From Pseudomonas sp. GGS8 (GTDB lineage: Bacteria; Pseudomonadota; Gammaproteobacteria; Pseudomonadales; Pseudomonadaceae): a DNA stretch of 64,000 nucleotides. Position numbers and translations under genes: made by a program. Each line of letters opens with the position of its first letter. Position 1 is the stretch's first letter. Where the stretch lies: the NCBI RefSeq assembly GCF_024168645.1, contig NZ_JALJWF010000001.1, positions 2,979,501 to 3,043,500 of the forward strand, read 5' to 3'. Below the pieces are notes generated by a model that did no database searches, was not told the DNA's origin, and worked only from the letters and a program-made list of their open reading frames with translations. Of this stretch, positions 1 through 7,466 are shown one piece after another.

Positions 1-160
1 TTTATAGGGTGGGTGCTTTGATATGGATCCAGGCTCACCCACGCACTGACCCACTCGGCCATCAAGCTGGCTGCCAATGCAACTACCCGAAGTCTGGAGG
101 CTGACTAGACTGCTGTAACGTCAGTAAAACAATAAGAACAGAAAAACGAGAATCCTTGCC

Positions 161-943
161 GTGAACGTAGCCCCCGTCCAGTCGCCACACAGTGTCAAAG
201 GTAAAGTCAGTGCCGCCGAGTGGCAGGCACGCGTTGACCTGGCTGCCTGTTATCGTCTGGTCGCCCTGCACGGCTGGGATGATCTGATCTTCACGCACAT
301 TTCGGCCAAGGTGCCGGGCACTGAAGATTTCCTGATCAACCCGTTCGGGCTGATGTTCCATGAAATGACCGCATCGAGCCTGGTCAAGGTCGATCAGGCC
401 GGCAACAAATTGATGGACAGCCCCTACGACATCAACCCGGCGGGTTACACCATCCACAGCGCGGTGCATGAAGTCCGGCATGACGTCGTGTGTGTACTGC
501 ACACCCACACGGCGGCGGGGGTGGCGGTATCGGCGCAGAAACAGGGCATTTTGCCGATCAGTCAGCAGTCATTGTTCGTCCTGTCCAGCCTGGCTTATCA
601 CGCCTACGAAGGCGTGGCGTTGAACCATGAAGAGAAGGCGCGGCTGCAAGCCGACCTGGGTGAAAACAATTTTCTGATGCTGCACAACCACGGTCTGCTG
701 ACCTGTGGCGGCACCATCGCCGACACGTTCCTGATGATGTTTACCTTCCAGCGCGCCTGCGAGATTCAGGTGCTGGCGCAGAACGGTGGCGCGGAGCTGA
801 TCGCCATCGAACCGCAGATTCTGGCGGGTGCCAAGGCGATGATCGCCGGCGTTACCAAAAGTGCTCAAGGGATGGGTGGCGCGCTGGCCTGGCCGGCGCT
901 GCTGCGCAAACTCGATAAACAAGACCCGGGTTATAAACTCTAA
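161..943 (+). CDS. class II aldolase/adducin family protein
   Basis: This 260-aa protein has the fold signature of class II aldolases and adducin head domains. These are zinc enzymes that act on small sugar phosphates or on related hydroxy-acid substrates. The metal-binding pattern is visible as HTHTAAG near residue 112 and HNHGLL near residue 172, and the N-terminal third carries the usual DLIFTHISAKVPG stretch. The start is GTG at 161, behind a weak GAGAA. The gene ends directly against the start of the next gene at 944, so the two are co-transcribed and probably translationally coupled. The substrate cannot be read from the sequence. With an acyl-CoA type SDR downstream, a role in catabolism of a carboxylic acid is more likely than sugar metabolism, but that is inference. 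Confidence 0.85.
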   Translation: MNVAPVQSPHSVKGKVSAAEWQARVDLAACYRLVALHGWDDLIFTHISAKVPGTEDFLINPFGLMFHEMTASSLVKVDQAGNKLMDSPYDINPAGYTIHSAVHEVRHDVVCVLHTHTAAGVAVSAQKQGILPISQQSLFVLSSLAYHAYEGVALNHEEKARLQADLGENNFLMLHNHGLLTCGGTIADTFLMMFTFQRACEIQVLAQNGGAELIAIEPQILAGAKAMIAGVTKSAQGMGGALAWPALLRKLDKQDPGYKL

Positions 944-1846
944 ATGGCACTCACCGAAATTCCTCTGTGTGTGTGGCGTAAACGCGGCCAGACGTTCGTC
1001 TTCCGCGGTCAGAACATCCGCTACTGGGCTGCGGGGCAGGGTGAGCCACTGTTGCTGATCCATGGCTTCCCGACCGCCAGTTGGGACTGGCATTACCTGT
1101 GGCAACCGCTGGCGCAGCGCTATCGGGTGATCGCCTGTGACATGCTCGGCTTTGGCGATTCGGCCAAGCCGCTGAGTCACGACTACAGCCTGCTGGAACA
1201 GGCTGATCTGCAACAGGCGTTACTGGTGCACTTGAACGTCGAGCAACCCGTTCACGTGTTGGCACACGATTATGGCGACAGCGTGGCCCAAGAACTGTTA
1301 GCCCGACACTACGAAGCGCGCGCTCATATCGCCAGTTGCGTGTTCCTCAATGGTGGACTGTTTCCCGAAACCCATCGCCCGGTGTTGATGCAAAAACTCC
1401 TGCTCAGCCCCTTGGGCTGGATGATCGGGCTGGCTTTTACCCGTGACGCTCTGGTGAAGAGTTTCAAGCAAGTCTTCGGTCCGCAGACCCGGCCCAGCGA
1501 AAGTGAGCTGGATGATTTCTGGAGCCTGGTCGACAGTAATCACGGGCAACGGATCATGCACAAATTGATCGGTTACATACCGCAGCGGCGGCTCCAGCGT
1601 GAGCGTTGGGTCAGCGCCATGCAGCGCGGCGAGGTGCCGCTGCGCGTTATCGATGGTGAGGTCGATCCGGTTTCCGGTGCGCACATGGTGGCGCGCTATC
1701 GGCAACTGATTCCCGCCCCGGATACCGTCCTGCTGCCCGGGATCGGCCATTACCCACAGATTGAAGCGCCGGCACAGGTGCTTGAGCACTATCTGGAGTT
1801 TCGCGACCGGTTGGTTTCACCGCCGCTCAAAGTGGCGTGTTCCTGA
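944..1846 (+). CDS. alpha/beta hydrolase, MEST/epoxide-hydrolase-like
   Basis: This 300-aa alpha/beta-fold hydrolase has the oxyanion-hole motif HGFPTASWDW near residue 41. The nucleophile elbow near residue 109 reads AHDYGDSVAQELL, so the nucleophile is aspartate rather than the serine of esterases. That arrangement belongs to epoxide hydrolases, haloalkane dehalogenases and the MEST/PEG1 group, and the HDYGD(x)VAQELL wording is closest to MEST. The acid is probably in DGEVDPVSG and the base is the histidine of GIGHYP near residue 268. The gene starts on the base after the aldolase stop codon. The substrate is unknown; an epoxide, ester or haloacid is possible. Cytoplasmic, with no signal peptide. 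Confidence 0.85.
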   Translation: MALTEIPLCVWRKRGQTFVFRGQNIRYWAAGQGEPLLLIHGFPTASWDWHYLWQPLAQRYRVIACDMLGFGDSAKPLSHDYSLLEQADLQQALLVHLNVEQPVHVLAHDYGDSVAQELLARHYEARAHIASCVFLNGGLFPETHRPVLMQKLLLSPLGWMIGLAFTRDALVKSFKQVFGPQTRPSESELDDFWSLVDSNHGQRIMHKLIGYIPQRRLQRERWVSAMQRGEVPLRVIDGEVDPVSGAHMVARYRQLIPAPDTVLLPGIGHYPQIEAPAQVLEHYLEFRDRLVSPPLKVACS

Positions 1847-1956
1847 TTATCCCGCTGCCTTATCGCGCACCATTCAGCCGCCCCCGTGTTCATTGTGACC
1901 GGCAGCCCCGTGCCCGACACTCGCACCTCATTGTCCCTGGCCTGCTGGAGTTCCCC

Positions 1957-2868
1957 ATGAATGAGTCTGTGCGCTTCGAAGATAAAGTGGTGATCGTCAC
2001 CGGTGCGGGCGGCGGCTTGGGGCGGGCGCATGCATTGCTGTTCGCAAAGCAGGGAGCCAAAGTGCTGGTCAATGATCTCGGCGGCTCGGCTCAAGGTGAA
2101 GGCGCCAACACTTCGGCAGCCGATCGCGTGGTGGCGGAAATTCGCGAAGCGGGCGGCACTGCCGAGGCTAACCATGACTCCGTCACCGACGGCGACAAAA
2201 TCGTCCAGAATGCCCTCGACACATTCGGCCGTGTCGATGTTGTGGTGAACAACGCAGGCATTTTGCGCGACAAGACCTTTCACAAGATGGACGACGGCGA
2301 CTGGGACCTGGTTTACCGCGTTCACGTCGAAGGCGCCTACAAAGTCACCCGCGCCGCCTGGCCACACATGCGCGAGCAAAACTATGGCCGTGTGATCTTC
2401 ACCGCGTCGACCTCGGGTATTTACGGCAACTTCGGCCAGTCCAATTACGGCATGGCCAAACTCGGTCTCTATGGCCTGACACGCACACTGGCTATCGAGG
2501 GCCGCAAGAACAACATCCTGGTCAATGCCATCGCCCCCACGGGTGGCACCCGCATGACCGAAGGCCTGATCCCGCCGCAAGTATTCGAGCAACTCAAACC
2601 GGAACTGGTCAGCCCGTTGGTGGTGTATCTGGCCAGCGAGCAATGCCAGGAAACGTCGGGGCTGTTCGAAGTGGGGGGCGGCTGGATGGGCAAGGTGCGC
2701 TGGGAGCGCAGCCTGGGCGCCGGGTTCGATCCGCGGGTCGGTTTCTCGCCGGAAGATGTCGCGGCGCACTGGCAGCAGATCTGTGATTTTGAAGGCGCGG
2801 CGCATCCGAAGGACAATATTGAGGCGTTGAAGGAGATGATGGAGAACTTGCAGAGGTTTTCGTTATAA
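1957..2868 (+). CDS. SDR oxidoreductase, MFE-2 (3R)-hydroxyacyl-CoA dehydrogenase-like
   Basis: The likely product is a 303-aa short-chain dehydrogenase starting at ATG 1957; the open frame extends upstream to 1837 but that part reads as non-coding. The Rossmann motif TGAGGGLGRAHAL lies near residue 14, NNAGILRD near 95, and the catalytic Ser…Tyr-x3-Lys appears as STSGIYG and YGMAK near residues 150-170. NDLGGS, GIYGNFGQ and GGGWMGKVRWER match the dehydrogenase domain of peroxisomal multifunctional enzyme type 2, which oxidises (3R)-hydroxyacyl-CoA. With the two preceding genes it suggests acyl-CoA catabolism. Its 3' end (ALKEMMENLQRFSL) is echoed by a fragment at 4127-4171 inside the neighbouring bacteriocin island. 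Confidence 0.88.
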   Translation: MNESVRFEDKVVIVTGAGGGLGRAHALLFAKQGAKVLVNDLGGSAQGEGANTSAADRVVAEIREAGGTAEANHDSVTDGDKIVQNALDTFGRVDVVVNNAGILRDKTFHKMDDGDWDLVYRVHVEGAYKVTRAAWPHMREQNYGRVIFTASTSGIYGNFGQSNYGMAKLGLYGLTRTLAIEGRKNNILVNAIAPTGGTRMTEGLIPPQVFEQLKPELVSPLVVYLASEQCQETSGLFEVGGGWMGKVRWERSLGAGFDPRVGFSPEDVAAHWQQICDFEGAAHPKDNIEALKEMMENLQRFSL

Positions 2869-2875
2869 GGCTTGT

Positions 2876-2909
2876 GGCCACCCAGTCGGCGGTAGGTGAT
2901 TGGGTGGCC
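2876..2909 (+). terminator. hairpin after the SDR gene
   Basis: GGCCACCCA at 2876-2884 pairs with TGGGTGGCC at 2901-2909, a 9-bp stem 7 bases after the SDR stop. No T-tract follows, so it may be a weak or Rho-assisted terminator between the converging SDR and 226-aa genes. Confidence 0.45.
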
Positions 2910-2916
2910 TGTGTGG

Positions 2917-3597
2917 CTATCGCTCGTATCGTTTTTCAGTCACGAATTTTGGCGCTTTCCAGTGTGGGCCTTTGATAGCAATAGCGAAATCGCCCTCAGC
3001 CAATATGCCTTCCTCGAATAGCTCCTCGTAAGTCTTACACAGCTCACCACGGGCGATCACTTCGAACCGATAACGCCCAAACAGCATGTCAATCGAGGGA
3101 AATGCCAAGCCGATAGCCAACACTGATAGCAGATCTCTTACAGATTCGTTTCGGACAGCTTGTTCGAGTTTCGCTAATGATGTTTTCGATCCACAACCTC
3201 CTTCAAAAGCCAGAATCTCCTGCCGTTTGGCGGCCTCAATGGCTTCGTCCGTATAACGAAGTGTTTCGTCGTTGCCGAGTTTGAAATCCTCAAGCGCTGC
3301 AGTATGAACATTGTTCCAGAGGGAAGCATTTTTCTTCGGAATGAAATCATCAGGAATGCCCATGGCTCTAAGTCTTTCCATCATACGAAGAGTATGTGCA
3401 TAGAAGCGCCGGTCGGTATCGGTCATCTCAAGTTTCCCCTCCAGAATGTCCTCCAGACGCTGAACCATGATGCTGTCAGCACCCGAGCCACTTTTTGGAA
3501 TGGCATACATTTCTTCCGATTCAGATTTGTCTCTATCCGTCATACGCTGTGCTCGCTGCAAAGAGTTTTTAGTTTTTGCCGAGTAATTAACGTACAC
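2917..3597 (-). CDS. hypothetical protein in bacteriocin island
   Basis: I do not recognise this protein. The open frame gives 226 aa from a GTG at 3597; an ATG at 3543 (MTDRDKSESE…) would give 208 aa, and neither has a strong ribosome binding site. The protein is charged, soluble-looking and mostly helical, with no signal peptide and no clear membrane segment; a mildly hydrophobic stretch (VLAIGLAFPSIDMLF) lies near residue 160. Its base composition is poorer in GC than the flanking catabolic genes, like the rest of the island. It lies on the same strand as the pyocin and immunity genes and is the last gene before the SDR. It might be a further immunity or accessory protein, or leftover cargo of an older bacteriocin unit; nothing in the sequence decides this. 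Confidence 0.6.
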   Translation of the reverse strand: MYVNYSAKTKNSLQRAQRMTDRDKSESEEMYAIPKSGSGADSIMVQRLEDILEGKLEMTDTDRRFYAHTLRMMERLRAMGIPDDFIPKKNASLWNNVHTAALEDFKLGNDETLRYTDEAIEAAKRQEILAFEGGCGSKTSLAKLEQAVRNESVRDLLSVLAIGLAFPSIDMLFGRYRFEVIARGELCKTYEELFEEGILAEGDFAIAIKGPHWKAPKFVTEKRYER

Positions 3598-3765
3598 CAG
3601 CTTGCGAAGAGACGTGTCTGGTAGGTGAGTAAGCGTATGCCTGCATTATTGTGTGAATAATTGCAGGAGTAGATGTCAGTCAGAACATTGCTGGCCAAAT
3701 AAAGGATGTTTCGTACAGAACGGTGGGACGTAGCTTTCACGACTTTTGTCGACTAAGCGGTATGA

Positions 3766-3792
3766 GGGAGCAAGCACCTATAGCCTGCTCCC
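3766..3792. repeat. hairpin 3' of immunity gene 2 (copy A)
   Basis: GGGAGCAAGC (3766-3775) faces GCCTGCTCCC (3783-3792), forming a 10-bp stem with wobble pairs. The same hairpin with one change per arm lies at 4179-4205, directly behind the other immunity gene, so gene and hairpin were duplicated together. There is no good T-tract in the direction of the immunity genes; an ATTAATTTTTATT run follows on the plus strand. Confidence 0.6.
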
Positions 3793-3800
3793 ATTAATTT

Positions 3801-4067
3801 TTATTGCTCAGGTTTGAATCCTGGCTTTCCGTTTGCCGCTCGCCATTGTTTTATGGCATTTAGTGCTCCGGCAGCACTGTCTTCGACGCCATCTTCCGGA
3901 TAATACAAAATATCAGATCCGTTCGGGTGTTCCGAAGTGTCTACTATGTTGTCAACGATTGCGTCGAGTTCTTTTTCTGATGAGTAATCGCCTTCAAATA
4001 ATCGGTTGATAAGTCTCGCGTACTCTGACTCTGTGTAATCTTCGAGTTTTTTCTTGAGTTTAATCAT
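3801..4067 (-). CDS. colicin/pyocin DNase immunity protein (second copy, probably orphan)
   Basis: This 88-aa acidic protein belongs to the colicin E/S-type pyocin immunity family (Im2/Im7/Im9). The conserved helix III motif appears as ILYYPEDG near residue 54, preceded by TSEHPNGSD and followed by IKQWRAANGKPGFK. Family members bind and neutralise HNH DNase domains in the producer's cytoplasm. It is roughly 70% identical by eye to the immunity protein at 4214-4477, with differences concentrated in the helix II region (SSEKELDAIVDNIVDTS), the part that sets partner specificity. No toxin gene lies directly upstream of it; the region between the two immunity genes holds a hairpin and an SDR fragment. 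It is therefore probably an orphan immunity gene kept from an earlier bacteriocin or protecting against a foreign one. Confidence 0.9.
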   Translation of the reverse strand: MIKLKKKLEDYTESEYARLINRLFEGDYSSEKELDAIVDNIVDTSEHPNGSDILYYPEDGVEDSAAGALNAIKQWRAANGKPGFKPEQ

Positions 4068-4126
4068 GGTGGCTTCTATTTTCTGAGTGCGTGTAAATGT
4101 GTTGTGTTGTTGCGGAGTCTGTTGGC

Positions 4127-4171
4127 GCGCTGAAGAAAGTCATGGCGAGTTTGCAGAGGTATTCGTTGATT
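4127..4171 (+). pseudogene. remnant of an SDR gene 3' end
   Basis: Read on the plus strand this stretch gives ALKKVMASLQRYSLI, which matches the last residues of the SDR at 1957-2868 (ALKEMMENLQRFSL). The DNA matches too: 2824-2868 and 4127-4171 share most bases, including TTGCAGAGG and TTCGTT. It differs at enough positions to look like the allele of another strain rather than a recent local copy. It lies between the two immunity genes. Confidence 0.7.
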
Positions 4172-4178
4172 GGTATAA

Positions 4179-4205
4179 GGGAACAAGCACGTATAGCCTG
4201 CTCCC
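4179..4205. repeat. hairpin 3' of immunity gene 1 (copy B)
   Basis: GGGAACAAGC (4179-4188) and GCCTGCTCCC (4196-4205) form the counterpart of the hairpin at 3766-3792. The similarity continues into both immunity genes, so this is one edge of the duplicated unit. It may stabilise or end the pyocin-immunity transcript. Confidence 0.6.
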
Positions 4206-4213
4206 ATTAATGT

Positions 4214-4477
4214 TTATTGCTCGGGTTTGAAACCTGGTTTTCCGTTGGCGGCTCGCCAGGCTTTAATGGCTTTTAATACGCCAGCGGGGCTGTCTTCAAC
4301 ACCTTCTTCCGGGTAGTACAATACTCCTGTGCCGTTTGGGTGTTCTGAAGTGCTTACGATATTGTCCACGATTTCATCGTGTTCTTTCTCTGTTGTGTAA
4401 TCCCCTTGAACCAAACGGTCTATAAGGGCAACGTATTCTGATTCTGTGTACTCTTCGAATTTATTTTTAAGTTTCAT
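4214..4477 (-). CDS. colicin/pyocin DNase immunity protein (cognate)
   Basis: This 87-aa member of the Im9-like family has LYYPEEG near residue 54 and ends in IKAWRAANGKPGFKPEQ. I chose ATG 4477 rather than the upstream 4510 because GGAGA sits 8 bases ahead of it and because the N-terminus then aligns with the other immunity protein (MKLKNKFEEYTESEY). The start lies one base beyond the pyocin stop codon at 4479, the normal arrangement for a nuclease bacteriocin and its cognate immunity gene, which have to be made together. The protein should bind the HNH domain of the upstream pyocin and keep it inactive until import into the target cell. Confidence 0.93.
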   Translation of the reverse strand: MKLKNKFEEYTESEYVALIDRLVQGDYTTEKEHDEIVDNIVSTSEHPNGTGVLYYPEEGVEDSPAGVLKAIKAWRAANGKPGFKPEQ

Positions 4478-4478
4478 C

Positions 4479-6740
4479 TCATATTTCTCCATTTTTGGAG
4501 TGAGTTTCAATGTGTTGCTTTGGTGTCAGTAGACGAAGATTATCTATGTCGTAGACCGAGCCGCCTTCACTGATAAGCGTAACATGGTGAATCTCAAACT
4601 TCGTACGTCTACCCATTTGCTCCGAAGGAGGGGCGCTTGGTGATAGACCATTTCTAATATCAAATTTGTTGAATAAGGTGAACTGATCAATCAAGAATGG
4701 ATCATGTGCTACAGCCTTCCAAAATGCTCTGCGAAACGCCTTGAAACTCGAAAACTCCCTACCTCGAAGTTTATCCGCAATCTGTTCGGGAATCGGTGCG
4801 CCTTGCAGTGTCGACGCTGCTCCCAACCAGTTCTCTGAAACCGGCTGACCGTTGCCGGTTGCGATCCCGGGATCCTGGCGCCGATCCCTGAACATGGTGA
4901 ACGTCGGCGGGATCCCTGACTCAATCGGGAAGACCGTGATGAATCCACCAAAACCATACTGATCCAGCTGCGGAAACGGGTCTATCCGTCCCCCGTCGGG
5001 AGTAACATTTGCGCCTTCGTAAATCGGCAGCTCAGTGTCGACCAGCGGGAAATCCGTCGAAGGATTCAGTGGGTCTACCAATGGCGTCCAAGTGACGATG
5101 GGGCCGATGGAGTCGGAGGTGGTGGAAACGTAAGCGCTTTTCTTTGCGTCGAAGTGAGCCGCTCTCACAGGCACATTAGCGGGTACTGTCACGCCGTCGG
5201 TGCTGACAACGACGATCTCTACCCTGTTGCCTATCGTCCTCGAGCCGAGCCTCACTGGCAGGTCGATCTCCCCTCCGACGGCTGCCAGTTCATACAGGTC
5301 GGCAGTTGAATCAGGAGCGAGTTCTGACAGCGGAACACTTACGGAGAAAAGATCACCGTTACCCAGCCTGGAGGGAGCCAATAGAGCGGCGAACCCGACC
5401 AGGACCGGCGCTGCTGCAGTTGCGAGAGCTGCGATAGCCGTGGATACCGCTGCGCGAAGCGCAGTCCTGAGCGCCAAAGAGGTTGCTGGACTAACGCCGA
5501 AGGTCCCGGTTGTTCCGGTAAACGCCGGGCCGAATGCCGCCATCGAACCAACATTGGCAAACGTGGGGTTTTGCCACCGAGCCTCTGTTTCCTCTCGCCA
5601 TTGCGCCAAGAGGCGTGCCTGATCGAGTTGTCGTTGGGCCTCGCCCTCTGCCGCCAGACTAGCCTGTTGCCGCTCGCGCTCTTGCGCCTGCCTTTCCTTC
5701 AACTGCTGTATCTTCAGATTTGCCCGTTGAACTTGTCGTTGAGCCACGACAGTAGCTGTATCAATGACTTTCCAGCGAATCTCCAGACTCTGTCTTTCTG
5801 TTTGTAATTGCTTTTGTATCTGCTCGATTCGCTGTTCCATTTCAGCTTGAAGACGAGCCTGCTCGGCTGCGAAATGCTGCGCGGCTGCTTCTGCCTTGGC
5901 TTCAGCCTCGGCCAGAGCTGTATTCAATGCTGAGATTCGTGCCCTTTCTTGAGCCTCAAGCTGAACCAGAGCCTGAAGCTGAGCTTTAGATTTAGCTTGA
6001 ACCTCAACATAAGCATCAGCTTCCGCCTGCATGCGCGCCTTTTCTGCGGTAACACGTTGGGCTTCCTGTTCCGCTGCCAATCGCGCCTGTTCCTCGGCCA
6101 CGCGTTTGGCTTCAGCCAAGGCTCTTGCCTGAGCCGCTGCCGCCGCTTTTGCGTTGGCCTCGGCAATGGCGTTGTTTTGTGTGGCCAAGCGGGCGTCCAA
6201 CAGCTTTATTTGCTCAGCCAGGAACTTCGCCTCGTAAGCTGCGGCATAAGAGATGTTCCATTTCTCTACTGCTCTGTAATAACCCATTTGCCCTGCGCGA
6301 CGACGACCCGGGGGCTCCTCGAAACCCTTGTAAGCAGGATTTTCACCTTTGTGGGTCAGTGGGTCATGGCCATAATAAAGATTGGCTATTCCTATCTGTT
6401 CTTGATGATCTGTCCTTGCTTTGAACAGTTGCAGCTTAAGCGTCCGTAACTCAATCTCAAGAGCATCGGTTCCAGGGGGAACCACAGCAGCAACGGCCGC
6501 TCTTGTTTTTGCAAGTTCGGCATCGGTTATATGAATGATGTTCTTGATGTTTTCGTTGAAGCGTTCTTCGGTATACGCATTATTATCCATCAGTAAATCA
6601 GTGGCGGAATCCATTAAGTCATAGGCACGATCGGTGTGGTCGGGGCCTGATGCGCCCCCTGCGCTAAATCCGAAACCAGGAGACGACGAAGGTGTACGAG
6701 GTATACCTCTATTAACAAGGATATTTTTTTCTTGCTGCAT
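4479..6740 (-). CDS. S-type pyocin with HNH DNase domain
   Basis: This is a 753-aa bacteriocin. Residues 1-190 form a glycine/proline-rich N-terminus (GFGFSAGGASGPD) and a probable receptor-binding part. Residues about 195-400 are a long Ala/Glu/Gln-rich coiled coil. Residues about 405-620 include a hydrophobic Ala stretch and the S-type pyocin translocation domain, and the C-terminal 130 residues are a colicin E9/E7-type DNase. The HNH motif is complete: EIHHVTLISEGGSVYDIDN, then LLTPKQHIETH. The toxin should kill related strains by cutting chromosomal DNA after import. AAAGGAAC precedes ATG 6740. The cognate immunity gene follows at once. I found no CTGT-N8-ACAG LexA box in the 200 bases upstream, so any SOS control would have to be indirect, as with PrtN/PrtR. 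Confidence 0.95.
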   Translation of the reverse strand: MQQEKNILVNRGIPRTPSSSPGFGFSAGGASGPDHTDRAYDLMDSATDLLMDNNAYTEERFNENIKNIIHITDAELAKTRAAVAAVVPPGTDALEIELRTLKLQLFKARTDHQEQIGIANLYYGHDPLTHKGENPAYKGFEEPPGRRRAGQMGYYRAVEKWNISYAAAYEAKFLAEQIKLLDARLATQNNAIAEANAKAAAAAQARALAEAKRVAEEQARLAAEQEAQRVTAEKARMQAEADAYVEVQAKSKAQLQALVQLEAQERARISALNTALAEAEAKAEAAAQHFAAEQARLQAEMEQRIEQIQKQLQTERQSLEIRWKVIDTATVVAQRQVQRANLKIQQLKERQAQERERQQASLAAEGEAQRQLDQARLLAQWREETEARWQNPTFANVGSMAAFGPAFTGTTGTFGVSPATSLALRTALRAAVSTAIAALATAAAPVLVGFAALLAPSRLGNGDLFSVSVPLSELAPDSTADLYELAAVGGEIDLPVRLGSRTIGNRVEIVVVSTDGVTVPANVPVRAAHFDAKKSAYVSTTSDSIGPIVTWTPLVDPLNPSTDFPLVDTELPIYEGANVTPDGGRIDPFPQLDQYGFGGFITVFPIESGIPPTFTMFRDRRQDPGIATGNGQPVSENWLGAASTLQGAPIPEQIADKLRGREFSSFKAFRRAFWKAVAHDPFLIDQFTLFNKFDIRNGLSPSAPPSEQMGRRTKFEIHHVTLISEGGSVYDIDNLRLLTPKQHIETHSKNGEI

Positions 6741-7466
6741 ATCGAGTTCCTTTCGATTCGAATATCTGAATAGCCACGTCGGGATTCAATACGTGCGGTC
6801 GTTCATGGCTATTTATGTCGTCACCCATCCAGGGCGACCAGGAAAACTATAAGTTCGATCTTTTAATGCAGGCAGGTGAGCGTTTCCGACAGTGATGTAG
6901 GAAACATGAAGTTTTATCTCGGAAATAAGCCCACATAAAAAAGGCCGCTGCAAACGCAGCGGCCAAAGTAAGACGTGGATCCAGGAGCTACAAATCAACG
7001 TCAGTGAACACAGGGCGATGAGTCAAAAAATACGCTTCGAATCATCTGGATTCTGTCGCCAATGGGGTGGTCTATCCTCCCCATCGCTTCGTGCTTTCAG
7101 GCCGTTTGCCGTGAAAGCCCGGCAAGAATAAGCGCTTGAGCGCAAAGGAAAAATAGCGATTCCAGACATGCAGTGTTGCAGTTCGGGTAACAGTTTCCGG
7201 CTGACCCCTGGTAGCAGCAGCCTCGCAAGCTTGGCAGCTGCTAACAGCGAACGCAGGCTGCGCCAGTTGCTACACGCCCAACTTCAACCATGTCCATGCG
7301 CTGCGCTGATAACCCTTCATCCAGCCCATCCATACCCCGCGCAAAACCCCGTCCCATGCGGGCATTCATCCTTTGGAGGTACAGCGCGAATACCTCCTTG
7401 GTGCGCTTATCGCTCCCGGCAAGCGGCAGTAGGGTGGGGCCTTCTGTCACTCACCGGGGAAGACGC
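6741..7466. other. intergenic region between pyocin and DUF1302 gene
   Basis: This 726-base gap holds the divergent promoters of the pyocin (minus) and the DUF1302 gene (plus). It also contains a minus-strand intrinsic terminator at 6937-6964 and a small hairpin in the DUF1302 leader (GGAGGTA 7375-7381 with TACCTCC 7391-7397). No convincing protein-coding gene is present; the short open frames have no ribosome binding sites and one runs through the terminator. Confidence 0.6.
6937..6964 (-). terminator. strong intrinsic terminator without an obvious gene
   Basis: On the minus strand GGCCGCTGC-GTTT-GCAGCGGCC is followed by six T (6942-6937). It is a textbook terminator, but no minus-strand protein gene lies upstream of it (6965-7466), so it could end a small RNA or be a leftover of a lost gene. 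Confidence 0.75.

Noticed and set aside
1837..1956. 40-residue N-terminal extension of the SDR
   Set aside because: The Rossmann fold begins right after ATG 1957 and the upstream part has no similarity to SDRs.
3540..3740. 66-aa minus-strand open frame just upstream of the 226-aa gene
   Set aside because: It overlaps the 226-aa frame, has no convincing ribosome binding site and no family resemblance.
3766..4205. The two GGGAGCA…TGCTCCC hairpins as intrinsic terminators of the immunity genes
   Set aside because: No proper T-tract follows in the sense direction; they were kept as a duplicated hairpin only.
6741..6960. Possible LexA box for the pyocin gene
   Set aside because: No CTGT-N8-ACAG was found on either strand in this stretch; a PrtN-type box could not be defined with confidence.
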